Assembly (NCBI RefSeq): GCF_017591425.1
Contig: NW_024465751.1
Location: forward strand, 124,001 to 188,000
Direction: 5' to 3'
DNA: 64,000 nt
Source: Ochotona curzoniae
Lineage: Eukaryota; Chordata; Mammalia; Lagomorpha; Ochotonidae
Positions within the stretch are counted from its first letter, which is position 1; each line of letters starts with the position of its first letter. The position numbers and the translations under genes were made by a program. The notes under the pieces were generated by a model that did no database searches, was not told the origin of the DNA, and saw nothing but the letters and a program-made list of their open reading frames with translations. Shown in pieces: positions 34,029 through 46,550 of the stretch.

Positions 34029-35880
34029 TGTATGTGAAGAGATGAGGAATAAATTTACTTTCATGTTAGTTTCTGTAAGTGCTGCAGAAGAAAGGGACCC
34101 TCTTGGACTTAGCAGGAATTGTGCAGACAAGCACTGGGTTTCCAGGGCCCGGGTAACAACAGGGCTGGGACCCTGCTGTGACAGGGCCGCTCAGGGGCAA
34201 GAAGCACAGTTGACAGGTGAGTGACTTGAGCAGAGAGGCCAGTAATGAGGCTGGCAGTTTATCTTGGACAGTTGCAATGGGCATATATGTGCTCACAAGG
34301 CAGCATTTCCAGCACCGTGAGGACTGAGTAGACACAGCTGGGAAGCAGGAAAGTATTACAGGTTCTTGGGGGTCTGGAGAGAGGCATTGTCTAAGAAGAG
34401 CAGGGGTCTCTTGATGTGAGATTTCTTGGCTGTTACCTCTCACTGAGATCCCTGTTTGTCAAAACCGTCACAGAGTCACATTCTTTTACTGTGTTTCCAG
34501 GACCATTACGGTGTGTATGGCAACAACTCACTAAAGGTTTGTTGCATGAACAAATTAATAGAGATGTTTCTTGCATATGAAACAAAGATGTTTAAAAATT
34601 CTGTTTGCACTTGATTTGCAGTTGCACATCTGTTTCAGCTGTTGGCTATTTTAATTGATTTAGCTTTTTCTGTGCAGCATTTATAAAGTGGACTGTGGCA
34701 GTAATATAATTAAACTAATGTATGTACAAGTATAAACAGGTTTATTCAGGATGGGATTTAAGCCTCAATTACATGATATGACTATCACCATCTTGAACAA
34801 ATTAAGAGTCAGTATGCTCTCATGCGAAGGTCAAGTCCCTTGAGAACACCTACGTTTCAGTCTACGTTTCTATCACTATGAACCTCATTAAGAATCAAAT
34901 TCTGCCTGATATATGAGAAAAATTACGCTCTCTTCCTAGGATGTGAGACACAGTGATGGCAAGTCTGTGTGAATGGTACAGTCAGTAAGACGGTTCTAAT
35001 TTCAAGTAATGCTGCCCTTGAACCGAAGTCTTCAATGAGGTGGAGACAGGTAAGTTGCTTTAGGAATTAGTGCTCAACTCTGAATCCAAGAAACTTAAGT
35101 GATAGGTGCCCTGACTTTCCCTGGCTTTAACCCAAAACCAGCGACCCAAGGTTCCCCTCCATTCAATACAACAAAGTTGGATCCCAAGGACTAAAATCAT
35201 ATTGGCCATTGGCCCATTGTACCACTGACTTCTTCCAAATTCTGTTTTCAGATTTTCTGAGGTTTTCTTTGATTTTATCAGCAATTGTTTTAAAGGAAAT
35301 CGGCACCAGGCCATTGGATTACTGGATCATTGATTCTCATAGCCTCATAGATGGTGAAAAGCAAAGGCAGTTTTCAGTTCCATGTCAGCTTCTTCATGTT
35401 GCTATGCGGAAAGGTGCTTTGGCCCAATGTAGCACGGAAGAATCTGAATGCAGGAAACCCTGAGTTAGTTCTCTTGGCAAGCATCATTTATGGTAATAAG
35501 GCATCTAGGAGCTGTGAACTTTCATCAACTGTCTTTTTGTTGTTTTGCAGTACATATTTGTATCAGTCAAGCTTCCCACGATCAGTGATAATGGCTCATA
35601 TCTGCTGTATTCCAATGCTCTAAGACAACATTTTAATCTTTCTTCCCCTTCCAGTAATTCTCCAGGGAGGAAAGATCAGAGCAAAGTCATGGATTCTAGG
35701 GCCAGAGAATGCCAGATTCCATTTCACCCAGCATACTGTTCCTCCATCTGTCACAAAGAACCTGAAAGTCCTTCGTGGTTCCTGTTTTTATTTCTGTTTT
35801 TGCTTTTTTGAAACAACAGTTCTGGTGGCTAACTTATACCAACTGGTCTGGTCTGAGTTGCTTTGTCTCAAGTCAGCTAT
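34029..35880. other. Upstream flank, candidate conserved AT-rich block
   Basis: No gene. The block at about 34600-34740 (CAGCTG E-box at 34636, TTTTAATTGATTTAG, ATATAATTAAACT) is AT-rich, non-repetitive and homeodomain-motif-like. It could be a conserved non-coding element, though no comparison was possible. Confidence 0.45.
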
Positions 35881-36530
35881 TCTTTTTTTCTTTTTACAAA
35901 GATTTATCTATTTCTTTTTTTTAAGATTTATTATTATTATTATTTTTTTTATTGGAAAGGCGGATATACAGAGAGGAGAGACAGAGAGGAAGAGCTTCCA
36001 TCCGATGATTCACTCCCCAAGTGAGCGCAACGGCCGATACTATGCCGGTCCGAAGCCAGGAGCCTCTTCCGGGTCTCCCACGTGGGTGCAGGGTCCCAAA
36101 GCTTTGGGCCGTCCTCAACTGCTTTCCCGGGCCACAGGCAGGGAGCTGGATGGGAAGAGGGGCTGCCAGGGATAGAACCGGCGCCCATATAGGATCCCGG
36201 GCGTGCAAGGTGAGGACCTTAAACACTGCGCCACTGCACCGGGCCCCGATTTTTCTATTTCCATTGGAAAGGCATATTTACATAGAAGGAGAGACAGAGA
36301 GAAAGATCTTCCACTTGCTGGTTCACTCCCCAAATGACTGCATCGGTCAGAGCTGAGCTACTGGAAAGCCAGGAGCCAGGAGCTTGCTCCAGTTTTCCAT
36401 GTGAATGCCAGGCCCCAAGGCTTTGGGCCATTCTCCTTTGCTTTCCCAGACCATTAGCAGGAAGCTGAATGGGAAGTGGAACAGCTGGGACAGGAACCAG
36501 TGTCCATTGGGATACCGGTAGTTGGAGGTG
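35881..36530 (-). repeat. Old CSINE split by a younger CSINE
   Basis: The older element body (36248-36530) reads GAAAGATCTTCCACTTGCTG, GTTCACTCCCCAAATGACTG, TTAGCAGGAAGCTGAATGGG in reverse CSINE order. Its tail side continues at 35881-35914 on the other side of a younger CSINE. Confidence 0.8.
35901..36261 (-). repeat. Young CSINE inserted in older CSINE tail
   Basis: Full-length body (35915-36247): TTAAGATTTATTATTATTAT tail, AGAGCTTCCATCCGATGATT, GGGTCTCCCACGTGGGTGCA, ending GCACCGGGCCC. It is bounded by 14-bp duplications, GATTTATCTATTTC (35901-35914) and GATTTTTCTATTTC (36248-36261), differing at one base. Its sequence is close to the consensus implied by the other copies, so it is recent. 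Confidence 0.93.
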
Positions 36531-37125
36531 GGTGATGAGCTAGTTGAGTTCATTCACTAATGTTGATTTCTTCATATTAACTGGTTCATGCAACTGTAGA
36601 GTCCTGGAGATCCATTACCTGACCTGGGAGGCCGGGAGGTGGGATACCAGGCAAAGAGCTGTGGTCCAGGGCCACGGGCAGCCTGGCAGCATATGCTGGG
36701 GACCGCTCCCATTCTTGGGGGAGGGAAGGGTCAGCTTTGTGTTCTAAGTGTGTACAAGTTAAATCTGCTCTTTCACTCAGAGCCCACAAACCTAAATGAA
36801 GCACACCCAAAGCACCTTCACCGGAATACACGACTAATGTTTGACTAAATACTGGTCACCATGGCGCAACCACTTAACACAGAACATTAACTGTTTCTGC
36901 ACTGATCCATTGCAGAGCTAAGCTGGGATCCACAAGACATGATAGAATAATATGATCTTGAGAATGCCCACATCTTGATTTCTGAAATCTGCGGATATGT
37001 TATGTTATAGGGTCTTGAAAATCCCCATGTCTTAATTTTTATTGTTATAGGGCAAGGGAAATTAAAATTGCAGGAGGATTTTTAGACAGATAGTCAGTTG
37101 TTCTTAAAAAACAAAACAAAAAACA

Positions 37126-37414
37126 GGGCCCAGTGCAGTAGCCTGGCAGCTAAAGTCATCACCTTGCATGTGCTGGGATCCCATATGGTCATCAGTTCTA
37201 ATCCCTGTGGTCCCCTCTTCACTTCCAGCTCTCTGCTTGTGGCCTGGGTAAGCAGTCGCGGATGGCCCAAAGCCTTGGGACCCTGCACCCACTTGGGAGA
37301 CCTGGAAGAAGAATCTCCTGGCTCCTGTCCATTGTGGTCACTTCTCTGTCTCTTCTCCTCTCTGTGTGTCTGACTTTCCAATAAAAATAAATAAATCTTT
37401 AAAAACAAATAAAA
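37126..37414 (+). repeat. CSINE with internal deletion
   Basis: Starts AGGGCCCAGTGCAGTAGCCT, contains CTGGGATCCCATATGG and GACCTGGAAGAAGAATCTCC, ends CCAATAAAAATAAATAAATC. Roughly 45 bases between the CTCCTGG and CACTTCTCTGTCTC parts are missing relative to full copies. Confidence 0.88.
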
Positions 37415-37451
37415 AGCAAAAAAGCAGAAAACAAACAACACCAACAACAAC

Positions 37452-37757
37452 CAGCCTTGGGACCCAGAGCCATCACCTAACTGTCTAAGCCATTGGTTGT
37501 GATGCCTGCATACCATACAGGTGCCAGTTCATGTCCTAGATGCTCCAAATTCCTTTCCAGCTCCCTGCTAAAGGAGTGGAAAATGGGCCAAGTGTTTGGA
37601 CTCCTGTATTCATGTGTGAGACCCAGAAGAAGCTCCTGGCATTTGGCTTTGGAATGGCCCAGCTCTGGCCACTGTAGCCATTTGGGGAGTAAACCAGCAG
37701 ATGAGAGATTTGTTTCTGCCTTACTTTCTTTCTGTACATCTGCCTTCAAAAACAGCT
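37452..37757 (+). repeat. Older CSINE adjacent in same orientation
   Basis: CCAGCCTTGGGACCCAGAGC through CAGGTGCCAGTTCATGTCC, GAGACCCAGAAGAAGCTCCT, ATTTGGGGAGTAAACCAGCA and TTTCTGTACATCTGCCTTC follow CSINE order with many substitutions. Confidence 0.75.
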
Positions 37758-38060
37758 CTCTCACATGGTCTGGGTGAGCCTGCTGGAAACACAAACGTGC
37801 TCTGAGGCAATGACCCAAGCGTAATGCTCAGATACAGAGACAGGTTAGGACATGTGAACTGTGGCCTTGGAAGCTGAGGGTCTGTGGGGTCTGAAGGAGG
37901 AGGCAGACTCTGAGAGCTTCCAGAAGCAATGCAGCCCTGCGGATACCTTCACATTAGCCCAGGGAGAGCCACTTCAGATTCCTAAGATAAAATTCATGTG
38001 GTTTTAGGTCCCTAAGCTTGTGATCACATGTTCCCGCAGCAATAGCAAGCTGATAGAACT

Positions 38061-40689
38061 CTGCCTCTCTCTGTCCCCAGAGCTCCTCACTTTCGATTTC
38101 TGGGAAATGACTTCCTGTTTTCACTACAACATGATTTAATTTGGTCGGAGTTCTTCTAGAATAATAATTCTGATTTGTCTTTCATGCCAAATCAGGCACA
38201 AGAAGAGTCCAAGGTATCTGGTCTCGGTGGTGGCACCAAGGTGTGGGAATCCCAGGACTGGAAGGGAAGGGCAGCTGAGGACCCCGACTTGTCCCACTGC
38301 TGCAGGTGACTAGCTGAGGCTCGATGCAGGGAGACACTGGGCTGCAGTGGCACGATGAGGTGCCAGCTGAACCAGGCAGATGGAGATCATGTCCTCTGTC
38401 ACTCTGGGCCACACTTCACAACCCTGCACGGGGCAGCAAGATGCAGGCCTCTGAGAACACAGCAGAGAGGAGGAAGCCAGGTTTAGACACTGCCTTGATC
38501 TGGCTGAAGGGCAGCAGAGGACAGCTAAGTGCCCCCAGACCTTTGGGATTATGGGGTGTGTACCTTAGGGACAGTGGTCCCCTTCGTGAAGGGGCCAGGT
38601 GGAGACTCGGCAGGGTAGCTGGCAGGGCCCTGGATTTCAAGAGGATTGCACAAGGCAACTTCAAGCTCCCTCTACCCGGCACTTCGAATCATGACTATAG
38701 GAAGTGCAAGCTCCTGATGCCGTCTTTAGAGCCTAGGGTTGCCTCTGTCCCTGGTTCTCCCCACCCTCCCTTTGGCCAAAGCAGCAGGAACAGCCCTCTG
38801 ATTTGTGCTTTGTCACGTCCCCCTTTGTACCTTTTCCTCCTCCATTCCAGGCGGCTTGGAGATATATTTGTCCGACTTCAAAAAGCCCCCTGACAGTGGG
38901 TTGCTGTTGTGCGACAGGCACCACACAGGGGCTGAGCTCATTTGCGGGCAGCTCTCTCCCAGGGTCAGATCTGGTCTGCCCAGCTCCAGCCAGAGCCTCC
39001 CTGGGCTCCGGGCCAGCCTGCTGTGCCGTCCACACGCGCTGTCTGCAATCTCCACCTTTCTCTCCCGTGGAAGAAAGGATCAGTGGTGCGCCTGACCGTG
39101 CAGCTGGGCCAAAGCTCCGTGATCACTGAGCTGGGCTCCAGAGGACTGCCGCTGAGCCTCTGTGAAAGCCTGCACGCTCCGAGCCCTCGCCAGGGGGAGG
39201 GACACGTGGAACCGGGGAGAGTCAACAGAAAATGCGATTAGTATGCGCCTCCCCTCTGCAGCCCTCCTGCCTCCTCTCCCTTTCATCCTAATTCTGGTTA
39301 CACGTTTAATATGCTTTCCTTACCGGAAGAAAACCACAATTATGACTCTATTGTCTTTTTTTCTTTTTTCTATAAATGAAATCCTATCACGGGGTGTTGG
39401 GCAGATTGGGGCTGGTTTGAGTGGTATGCGGTTCCCAAGCTCCAGATCAAATTTTCCCAAAGCAGCTCCCTCTGATTTTCACTCTCCATCAGAGGCCTGA
39501 ATTGGAAAGAAGCCACTAGCCCTCGTCTGGGCTGACACCTGTTTTCTCTTTTGCATTCAGAGCCTTTCTCCGTGTGCAATGTTCCTTTTCTTTGTGTCTC
39601 GCCTGTGAGAAGAGAAGACAGAGACAGAAGGAGGACACAGCGGGGCCCTCATTCCTCCTTATTCCTAAACAAAGTCTCTGGGAGGGGATGGGGTCCTGGT
39701 TCTTTTCACTTTTGCAAATTACAGCTGAAAAAGAAGCCCTGATGGGAAGGGAGGGATGTGAGTATGGCTGAGCAATAAAACGGAAGGGAAGTGGATTTTT
39801 TCCCCTATACATTCTGAGTCACAAGTCAAAAGTTAGCCTGAGACCTGGTTGCTGCAAATTTTCGAAGTTTCAGTTTATTTTAGGACATTGTCATTTTCAT
39901 GGTGTTTCCCTAGACCATTCTAGCATAAAGAGTAGTGTCTCCGACTCTGTGACACACTGGACCAAAGCCTTCCCAGCCACACGATGAGCCTCAGTCTTTG
40001 CTTCTCTTGGCTCCTGGAGGAACAAGCCTTGTGGACTGCCTTTGTCCTGGCAGAGCTGGTTCATGCCAACTTCTCTAAATGAACAAAGGGAGGTAAAAGG
40101 CCTCTCCCAGGCCACATCTGGAAGGAGGGGATGAATGTGTGAGCTGGGTCCAAGCCTGTCTGCTGAGTGTGTGAGTCACTGCTCTCCCGGAATTCCAGCC
40201 GCTGATACCGCCCCTGGCTCCTGCGCAGCCTTGCTTTGAAGCCACCTCCAGCTTCACTTCTAGCCAAACAGATTTGTAAGGGGGCTCTCCTGATTTTGTC
40301 TTCCAAACCATTGCATCTTAGAAAGCCACTTTCCCCTCAGAACTACGAGGCTCCATTGCTGTGGAACAAGCAATTCTGAGATCCAGAATTAATCTTAAAA
40401 ACCACTGTCATTTTATTTACCATTTATTATAATGTGTGGCTGGAGAGTGGAGCAGGTCTCAGCTTTTCTTTCGTGTGGCTTTCATGGAGCTCCCTAACTG
40501 CTAGCCAGCTGCTCCGGAGGGCTCAGCTGGAGCAAGGGGACTTGATGGGCAGAGCCTGACGCTAGACACAGCAGGATGTTGAACAGTATCCACCGTGGCC
40601 TGTGTATCCTGGTGGTATGAAGTTAGTCAGACCCCTAATCTGGCCATAGTGTGTTCTTCTTACACATGTTCCATAAGAGGAAGACCAAT
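38061..40689. other. Upstream flank, nothing recognised
   Basis: GC-balanced, largely repeat-free sequence. A 189-codon plus-strand frame at 38324-38893 overlaps unrelated frames on both strands and shows no recognisable domain. No splice or promoter context supports a gene. Confidence 0.5.
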
Positions 40690-41075
40690 TTGCTGCCTGT
40701 TATGGATGGACCATTTGTGTCCCATCCAAAATTCCCTTTGAAACCTAATTTTCAGAATATACCATTCAGAGGTGGGGCCTTCAGGAATCAAGTAAGCCAT
40801 GCAGGCTTGTCCCTGGCACATGAGAGTAGTGCCTTGTCAAAGGCCAGGGGGCACCGCTCTAGGCCCCCTTAGTCATTCTGCTCTTTCTCTACATGAGGGC
40901 TCAGTAAGAGGCACCAAGCTGGAAATAAGACAAGCCCTCGTTGGACATCCACTGGCTTGAGATCAAGCTTCCCGGCTTCAAGATCTGTGAGCAATAAACT
41001 TCTGTGATGTATAAATCAGCCAGTTGATGGTGATTTTTTTTTTCTACCACAGCACAAGAGCACTAACATGCTGCC
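40690..41075 (+). mobile_element. MaLR-type solo LTR
   Basis: CCTTTGAAACCTAATTTTCA, AGAGGTGGGGCCTTCAGGAA, AGATCTGTGAGCAATAAACT and TTTTTCTACCACAGCACAAG follow the canonical order of MLT1/MST-type LTRs (AGGTGGGGCC region, AATAAA signal, 3' end). No internal coding region is attached. Confidence 0.75.
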
Positions 41076-42580
41076 TTTGGCGATGGGATAGTTTTAGTAC
41101 CTTGCTTGCAATTTCCAAGGTCAGGTTAGAAAAGGCATTGAAACTTCTACCTGGTTTACTCTCTGGGGACTTAGCTGATGCCTGATGACCCTGGAGCAGT
41201 CTTGCTGGAAAACACAAAGTTACAGCTGTGCCAAGGGTTCTAGTTGCTCCAACCCCAGTAGTTTGAGCTTTCCCATTCCAGACACACAAGATATATGGGT
41301 GAAAGAGACTTTGGACCAATTCAGTCTTGACTGAGCCACCAGCATGTCTGGAAACAAGGATTCTTCACCGTGACCTTCATAATTCATGTACATCATATAT
41401 GGTTCTTTTACAGAAACAAAATTTTTGGGTAATTTATTTTGAGTTCATGGGCACCAGGACAGTGTCAACTGGGACAGGGGGATTCCAGGAATGCGTGCTC
41501 CAGGGCAAAAGTAGGTGACTCTGTTCTGCTATGAAATGGCCTTGGAAGTCAGTCACTTCCGCTATACCCTATTAGCCCACAGAGTGACAAGAGCCAAGGG
41601 AAGAGGGCTTGGGATTAATCTCTTTATTGGGAATAGGTTGCAGTTTGCAGTCATATTTCAAGATCTCCAAAATCAGCATTCATCATTTTCAGTGACAGCA
41701 GTTGCTTAAGCCAAAAAAGAATCGCTCCCACTTTCTCGTGCCCACATTCAAATCATCAGCAAACCTATAGTGACTCCTCCCTCTAAAGATTTTGCAAAGA
41801 CATCTGTGCTTCTGCCCACCCCATAAGCTACTTCTCGGAGCCACCATAGTCTTCTACATGGGGTCCACCTATCACATCCCAACTTGGCTCCCTTCTCATT
41901 CTCTGCAGTACTGTCCACATACTATAAAAAAGCTTCTTCAAAAATGTGTTAGTTGGACCCTATCACTGTCCCACTAAGACCCATCAGCACCTTTCCACTG
42001 TAATTAGAGAGCCTCTAAACTCATTACAGTGGCTTACAAGGATTTAATGCACTGCCTCGTTCTTGCATCTTGAATACTGTGTTGTACCACAAGCTTTGTC
42101 TCACCCCTGGCCATATCCCATTGTTTCTTTTTTTTGCCTGGAATCTAATTTTTCTAGATCCTCAGAATGCCTGGCTCCTTCTCACCTTTTAGATCCAGCT
42201 TAAATGTCACCATCTCGATCAGCCCTGCCCTGATCACACTAGCTAATGTCTACCTTCCTTCTACGACATTCTCTCTCCCAACATCTTGCTATTGTTAATG
42301 TAGAAGTCTTGGAAGTTACAATCTACACCTCAGATATGCAAAAATGATTGCTTAATTTTTTCTCTGTTGGCGATGTCTTCCAGCCAGAGAACCCTAATGC
42401 TACAGTCATTGGAGACAGTAATGGATGGTGGGTGGCAGAGAGAATATCGATAGAGGCACATTGTAGCTAAAAAGTATAAAGTGTCTATTTCAGGTAAATT
42501 CAGACTCTCTGGAGGAAAACGCTTCATCCACTCTCAGCCCAAACTCCATCATAAGTACTTTGTCCCACTTTCTTGCTCTC

Positions 42581-42617
<37 letters not shown>

Positions 42618-44139
42618 ATCCATTCTCAAAGTATTTCCCAGATGCTCAGGTAAGCTAAGCTTATGTGTTCCTTTGCATTGGGAGAAAGAAATCCGATGCC
42701 TTCATCATGTTGTCGGAGCTTGGTCCAGTACTGGACCAGGTAGTACCTCCACTGTAGATAATTCTCCCCACCTGACTTCTTTGTCCCTGACTGCAGAGAA
42801 TACTCCACTGCCACTTCTGCTCTACTGAGGATCTTGTTTCCCTGGCATCCTCTAGACTCTTCTCACTGCAGCAACAACTCTGGGAATCACCAGCTTGATG
42901 TGGGTCCCTCTCAGCATTCCGCTTTAAGAACACTAAACTCCACAGGGGCAATGAATGACTCTGAGTTGAGAAAAGATCATGTAAAAGGTGAGAGACTGCA
43001 TGTGTGAATGTGGATGTGAGTGCATGGGCTTGTGTGTGTGTGTGCTCATGTGCACTGACAAATGTAGACTTAAAACCATCCCTGCTGTATTTCAGCACAC
43101 TGAATACAACTTACTTACTTGTTTACTGTCAGTTCATCTTATTAGAAGGATGGGGCCAGACTTCAGCAGCTGGGGCAGCTCAGGACAGAAGAGAGTTTGG
43201 GGTTCTGGGATGTAAGCTTTGCCTGGAAAAAGGTACAGAATAGCCAGCTTACCTAGTACCCAGGACAAGTCTCCTCCTGCTCATGGACAGCCTGGACCTC
43301 AGCTGTGACCTGCTTATTGGGGGAGTACAGGGTGGTATCACCCCACGCAGAGCAGAGCCAGGGTCCCAAGCAAGGTGGAGGAGACTCAGGCAGACCCTGT
43401 AGCTGACACAACACAGCACAAGGAGAGCTGGAGGGTAGGCAAGAAGGGATCATAGAGGAGGGACCCCTTTACAGTCAGGACACCTGTCTGTGGACCCTCC
43501 AACGGATGAGGAGGGAGACTTCATCTTCTCTCACACCTCTTATTCTTTCACCTAGTGGATGGCTTACAACTGCTTAGCTAATTTGGAGAATGATTGCACT
43601 GTCATCTTCTCTTTCCTGCAGTGGGGATAGGCAGTGATGTAGACTCTCCTTCTAGTCCCTTGGAAGAAAACAACTCCATCCAAGGCCCCACCTACAGATT
43701 TGGATGAAGTCACAGACTGTCAGAGTTCAGGGGGGCTGAGAGAAGGTCTATGCCTGTTGTTTTTACACCAAGTCCTGCAGAGCCAGGAAGGCTGTGGGGG
43801 CTGCCTGGGGTTGATCAGATGGCTGCTGCCTAAACATTGCTTTTTTTGCATTTTTTATGTTGGAATCCTACATAAGAGTTTCCTTGAAACATAGATTCAG
43901 CTATTGCTGCATGAAGCATGCGAAGTTCTGTGCTCCCTTTGCCCATGTGCGAAGGATGGAGAGGTGCCCCAGAGAAGCCTCCCAAAGAACACAGCTGGTT
44001 TAAGGCAGAAAGTGGCCTTGTGCCCAGTGTCCTACCGTTAGTGTCCAGAAGGGAACGAATGAGTAGAGCGCCCTCCAGAAAGACTGTTTTCCCCATGGCA
44101 ATCGAGTTATTTTCTGCTTCAGAGCAAGTGTCCTGGTAG
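41076..44139. other. Upstream flank with L2-like piece and CT-repeat
   Basis: No gene. An L2-like stretch at about 42160-42300 includes CAGCTTAAATGTCACCATCT. A CT-rich microsatellite lies at about 42569-42618. The remainder is unrecognised. Confidence 0.5.
42569..42618. repeat. (CT)n microsatellite
   Basis: About 50 bases of CT dinucleotides with one TTT interruption; purely pyrimidine on the plus strand. Confidence 0.93.
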
Positions 44140-46550
44140 CATGTTGCAAGCTGCCCTGCTCCACAGCCTGCTGACCCGCAGTGCTGTCTCCATTAAATGG
44201 GGCTCCTGATTAATGGCCTTGGGACAGGACCAGGCTGCTTCAAGTGTTTATTATCTTAACTACAGAGGGCCTGTCTGGCAGAGACAAATACTTCTTCGAA
44301 TATTTGCATCAAAATGCTCTCCCACCTTTTGGGCTGGAGCTGCCTTTCCTAGCCCCAGAGCTCTATGATCAACTTGCTATAAACCCACCAGTGACATTCC
44401 ATTTGCCAATGCCCGTGTAGACTTCGGAAGGTTGTCGAGGCTGTCACAACATTCAGGGTGATGAGGCAGGAATGAGATGCCACTAGGACCACAGCTGTAT
44501 CTCTGTCCTCCCTCGTGTTCACGGTGCCCTGGTGGGTGTGTGGGTGCAGCTTTGCGGAGGGAGTGACTCCAGGAAAGCAGAAACTCTGAGATCTCAGTAT
44601 CTTAACATAATGAGAGGTTATGGAGCATGCAGTCTGGCTGGACAGCATGAGGGATATAGAATGGGGTGTCCTCCTTCTTGGTTACAGCCAAGCATCTCTC
44701 AGCCTACCTAAAACAAATCCCATTTGCTGCCTACACAAGTGGTTCTTTGCTCCTTACTGTATCTGGTTCACACATGAGGCATTTATCATTTCCCAGGAGT
44801 CAGGATTTGGCCCTCTTTTTAGAAAGTAATACAATGGCTTCATGATGTGTGGGGGAGTACAGCCCCTTGTGCAGATTTGGGCCGTTAAGCACCTGACATT
44901 GTGAATGGAATTCTAAAATATCAGTGGAATTCCTCCTTTTAACATGTGGGAGAGATTAGAAATGCTGTTGTATCCAGATACAACCATAGCTGCTCTGTGA
45001 AAAATGACAATACTGATTTCATTCATAACATACTAAAGGAGTAAAAAAACAAACACTTTTAAAGCATGAATTATGAGGCTTGGTAAGTTTGGTAAAAACA
45101 TTTATTATTAGGTATAAACAATCAGGTTTAATGAAGCAACACATCTGCTCCTGAAAAGTATAAGTGATTATTAGAATTGTAGACAAAACATTCTTACTCA
45201 CAGAAGGCCTAACGGAATGAAAACAGCAATTACAAAGCCAAAAATATTGTTAAGTGTTAAAATTGACACCAGGAAAATGAAACACTTTGCTTAATTTTTG
45301 ATAACAGTACATGTTGAGATGTGACAGGCTTGGCATTTCGATTGACACAAAATCTAGCTTTTTTAGCTCAAACATATCTCATACTTTCACACCCAGCTTT
45401 GCAATCTAATTTCACAAATTGTGACCTTCTTCCAGATGATTGCAAAGCACCACAGGTCTTGGTTTAAGTTGCTTTCCTCCTGCTCATGACTTCAACTGAA
45501 GAGTTTGCTTTTGCTGTTGTTATGCTGCTTTCCTTGAGAGCGCAAGTCTTGGACTGGAACCAACAATAGGATTGCTTGAAACTGTCAACTCTCTTCTGGA
45601 CAGGAAGTCAGGACCCACAAACTCTTAATGGGCACTATTTCACAGAGCATTCTATGTGACGTTTGAACCCAAGTAAAATGGGAAGGGGGACCAACTGTGC
45701 ATTTTGCCTCATGTTTGCACACAATCTGAAGATTGTCTGGAATTGGCTTGCCATGTCTGTTTGGAAACCTTCTCTGTCATATACACAGAGCTCCACAAAC
45801 AAAAGGAGCCCCACAAATTTCAGCAATGTGACAGTGTGAAAGAGCCATCTCCTTGGAGCGCTGACATCAGCACCCTTTGAACAAAGCAGCCTGTCCTTTT
45901 AAGAAAAAGTCCCTCTGTGGAAACGCTATAATTTCTCTATTACAAAGGAGCCCTTTTCTGAGCACGTAAAGTGCTGGTTTGTTCAGTGTGACCTCTGCTT
46001 TCATTCCATCAAGGTTGTATCTGATTACAACGTAAGACAGATGAAGGGGATGCTGTTCCAGGCGAAGAAGAAAAAAAGTTGCAGTCTTGGGTCACTTGCA
46101 AAAGTGGTTCATCACTTTTATTGGTCATGTTTTCACTATGGTTCTGAGGAGCTTCTGCTGTGTCTCCATTTCAACAGCTTCTCCTGCTGCAAAAATCTGC
46201 CTGGGATGTTTCCAGGAGCTTTGATATGCTTATCGAAGGTGACTCACACAGGTGAACCCTGGGCTGTGCTTTTGCTTTGCTTCCGAAAAACAAGGCCGAC
46301 AAGCATCCCTATGAGCCCTGCCTCCTCCTCCGTGGGTGCCTTTGGTTGTCCAGGGTTGAGCTGGACAGTCCATAGTGTGTAGCAATTGATGTGACTTCTG
46401 AAGAGCGCCAGCAACACTAAAGAACAGCACGGATTTTACTTCTGTACCACTTGAAACAAAAACTATGATGGTGGAGTCTACAGAGTTGGCTTTGCAAACA
46501 TGGCTCTAACACCTAGCGGAATTGCAAGTATTCCGACATGCCTGCTTTGT
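44140..46550. other. Upstream flank, repeat-poor, possible regulatory blocks
   Basis: This stretch contains no CSINE, L1 or LTR that I recognise. It holds a perfect POU octamer ATTTGCAT at 44302-44309 and a CTTTGAACAAAG palindrome at 45875-45886. Repeat-poor DNA far upstream of a neuronal and testis-expressed gene is a reasonable place for enhancers, but this is inference. Confidence 0.4.

Larger units (their letters stand above)
36945..38060 (+). mobile_element. MLT1/MaLR-like LTR split by two CSINEs
   Basis: The left piece (about 36945-37125) has GCGGATATGTTATGTTATAG and GGGCAAGGGAAATTAAAATT; the right piece (about 37758-38060) has CTGTGGCCTTGGAAGCTGAG and TAGGTCCCTAAGCTTGTGAT, then GATAGAACTC. 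In order they resemble the start and end of a mammalian MaLR-type LTR. Two CSINEs lie between them. Diverged, so the subfamily is uncertain. Confidence 0.45.

Noticed and set aside
38324..38893. 189-codon plus-strand frame
   Set aside because: Non-ATG-rich composition, overlapping frames on both strands, no family resemblance, and no evidence of exons.
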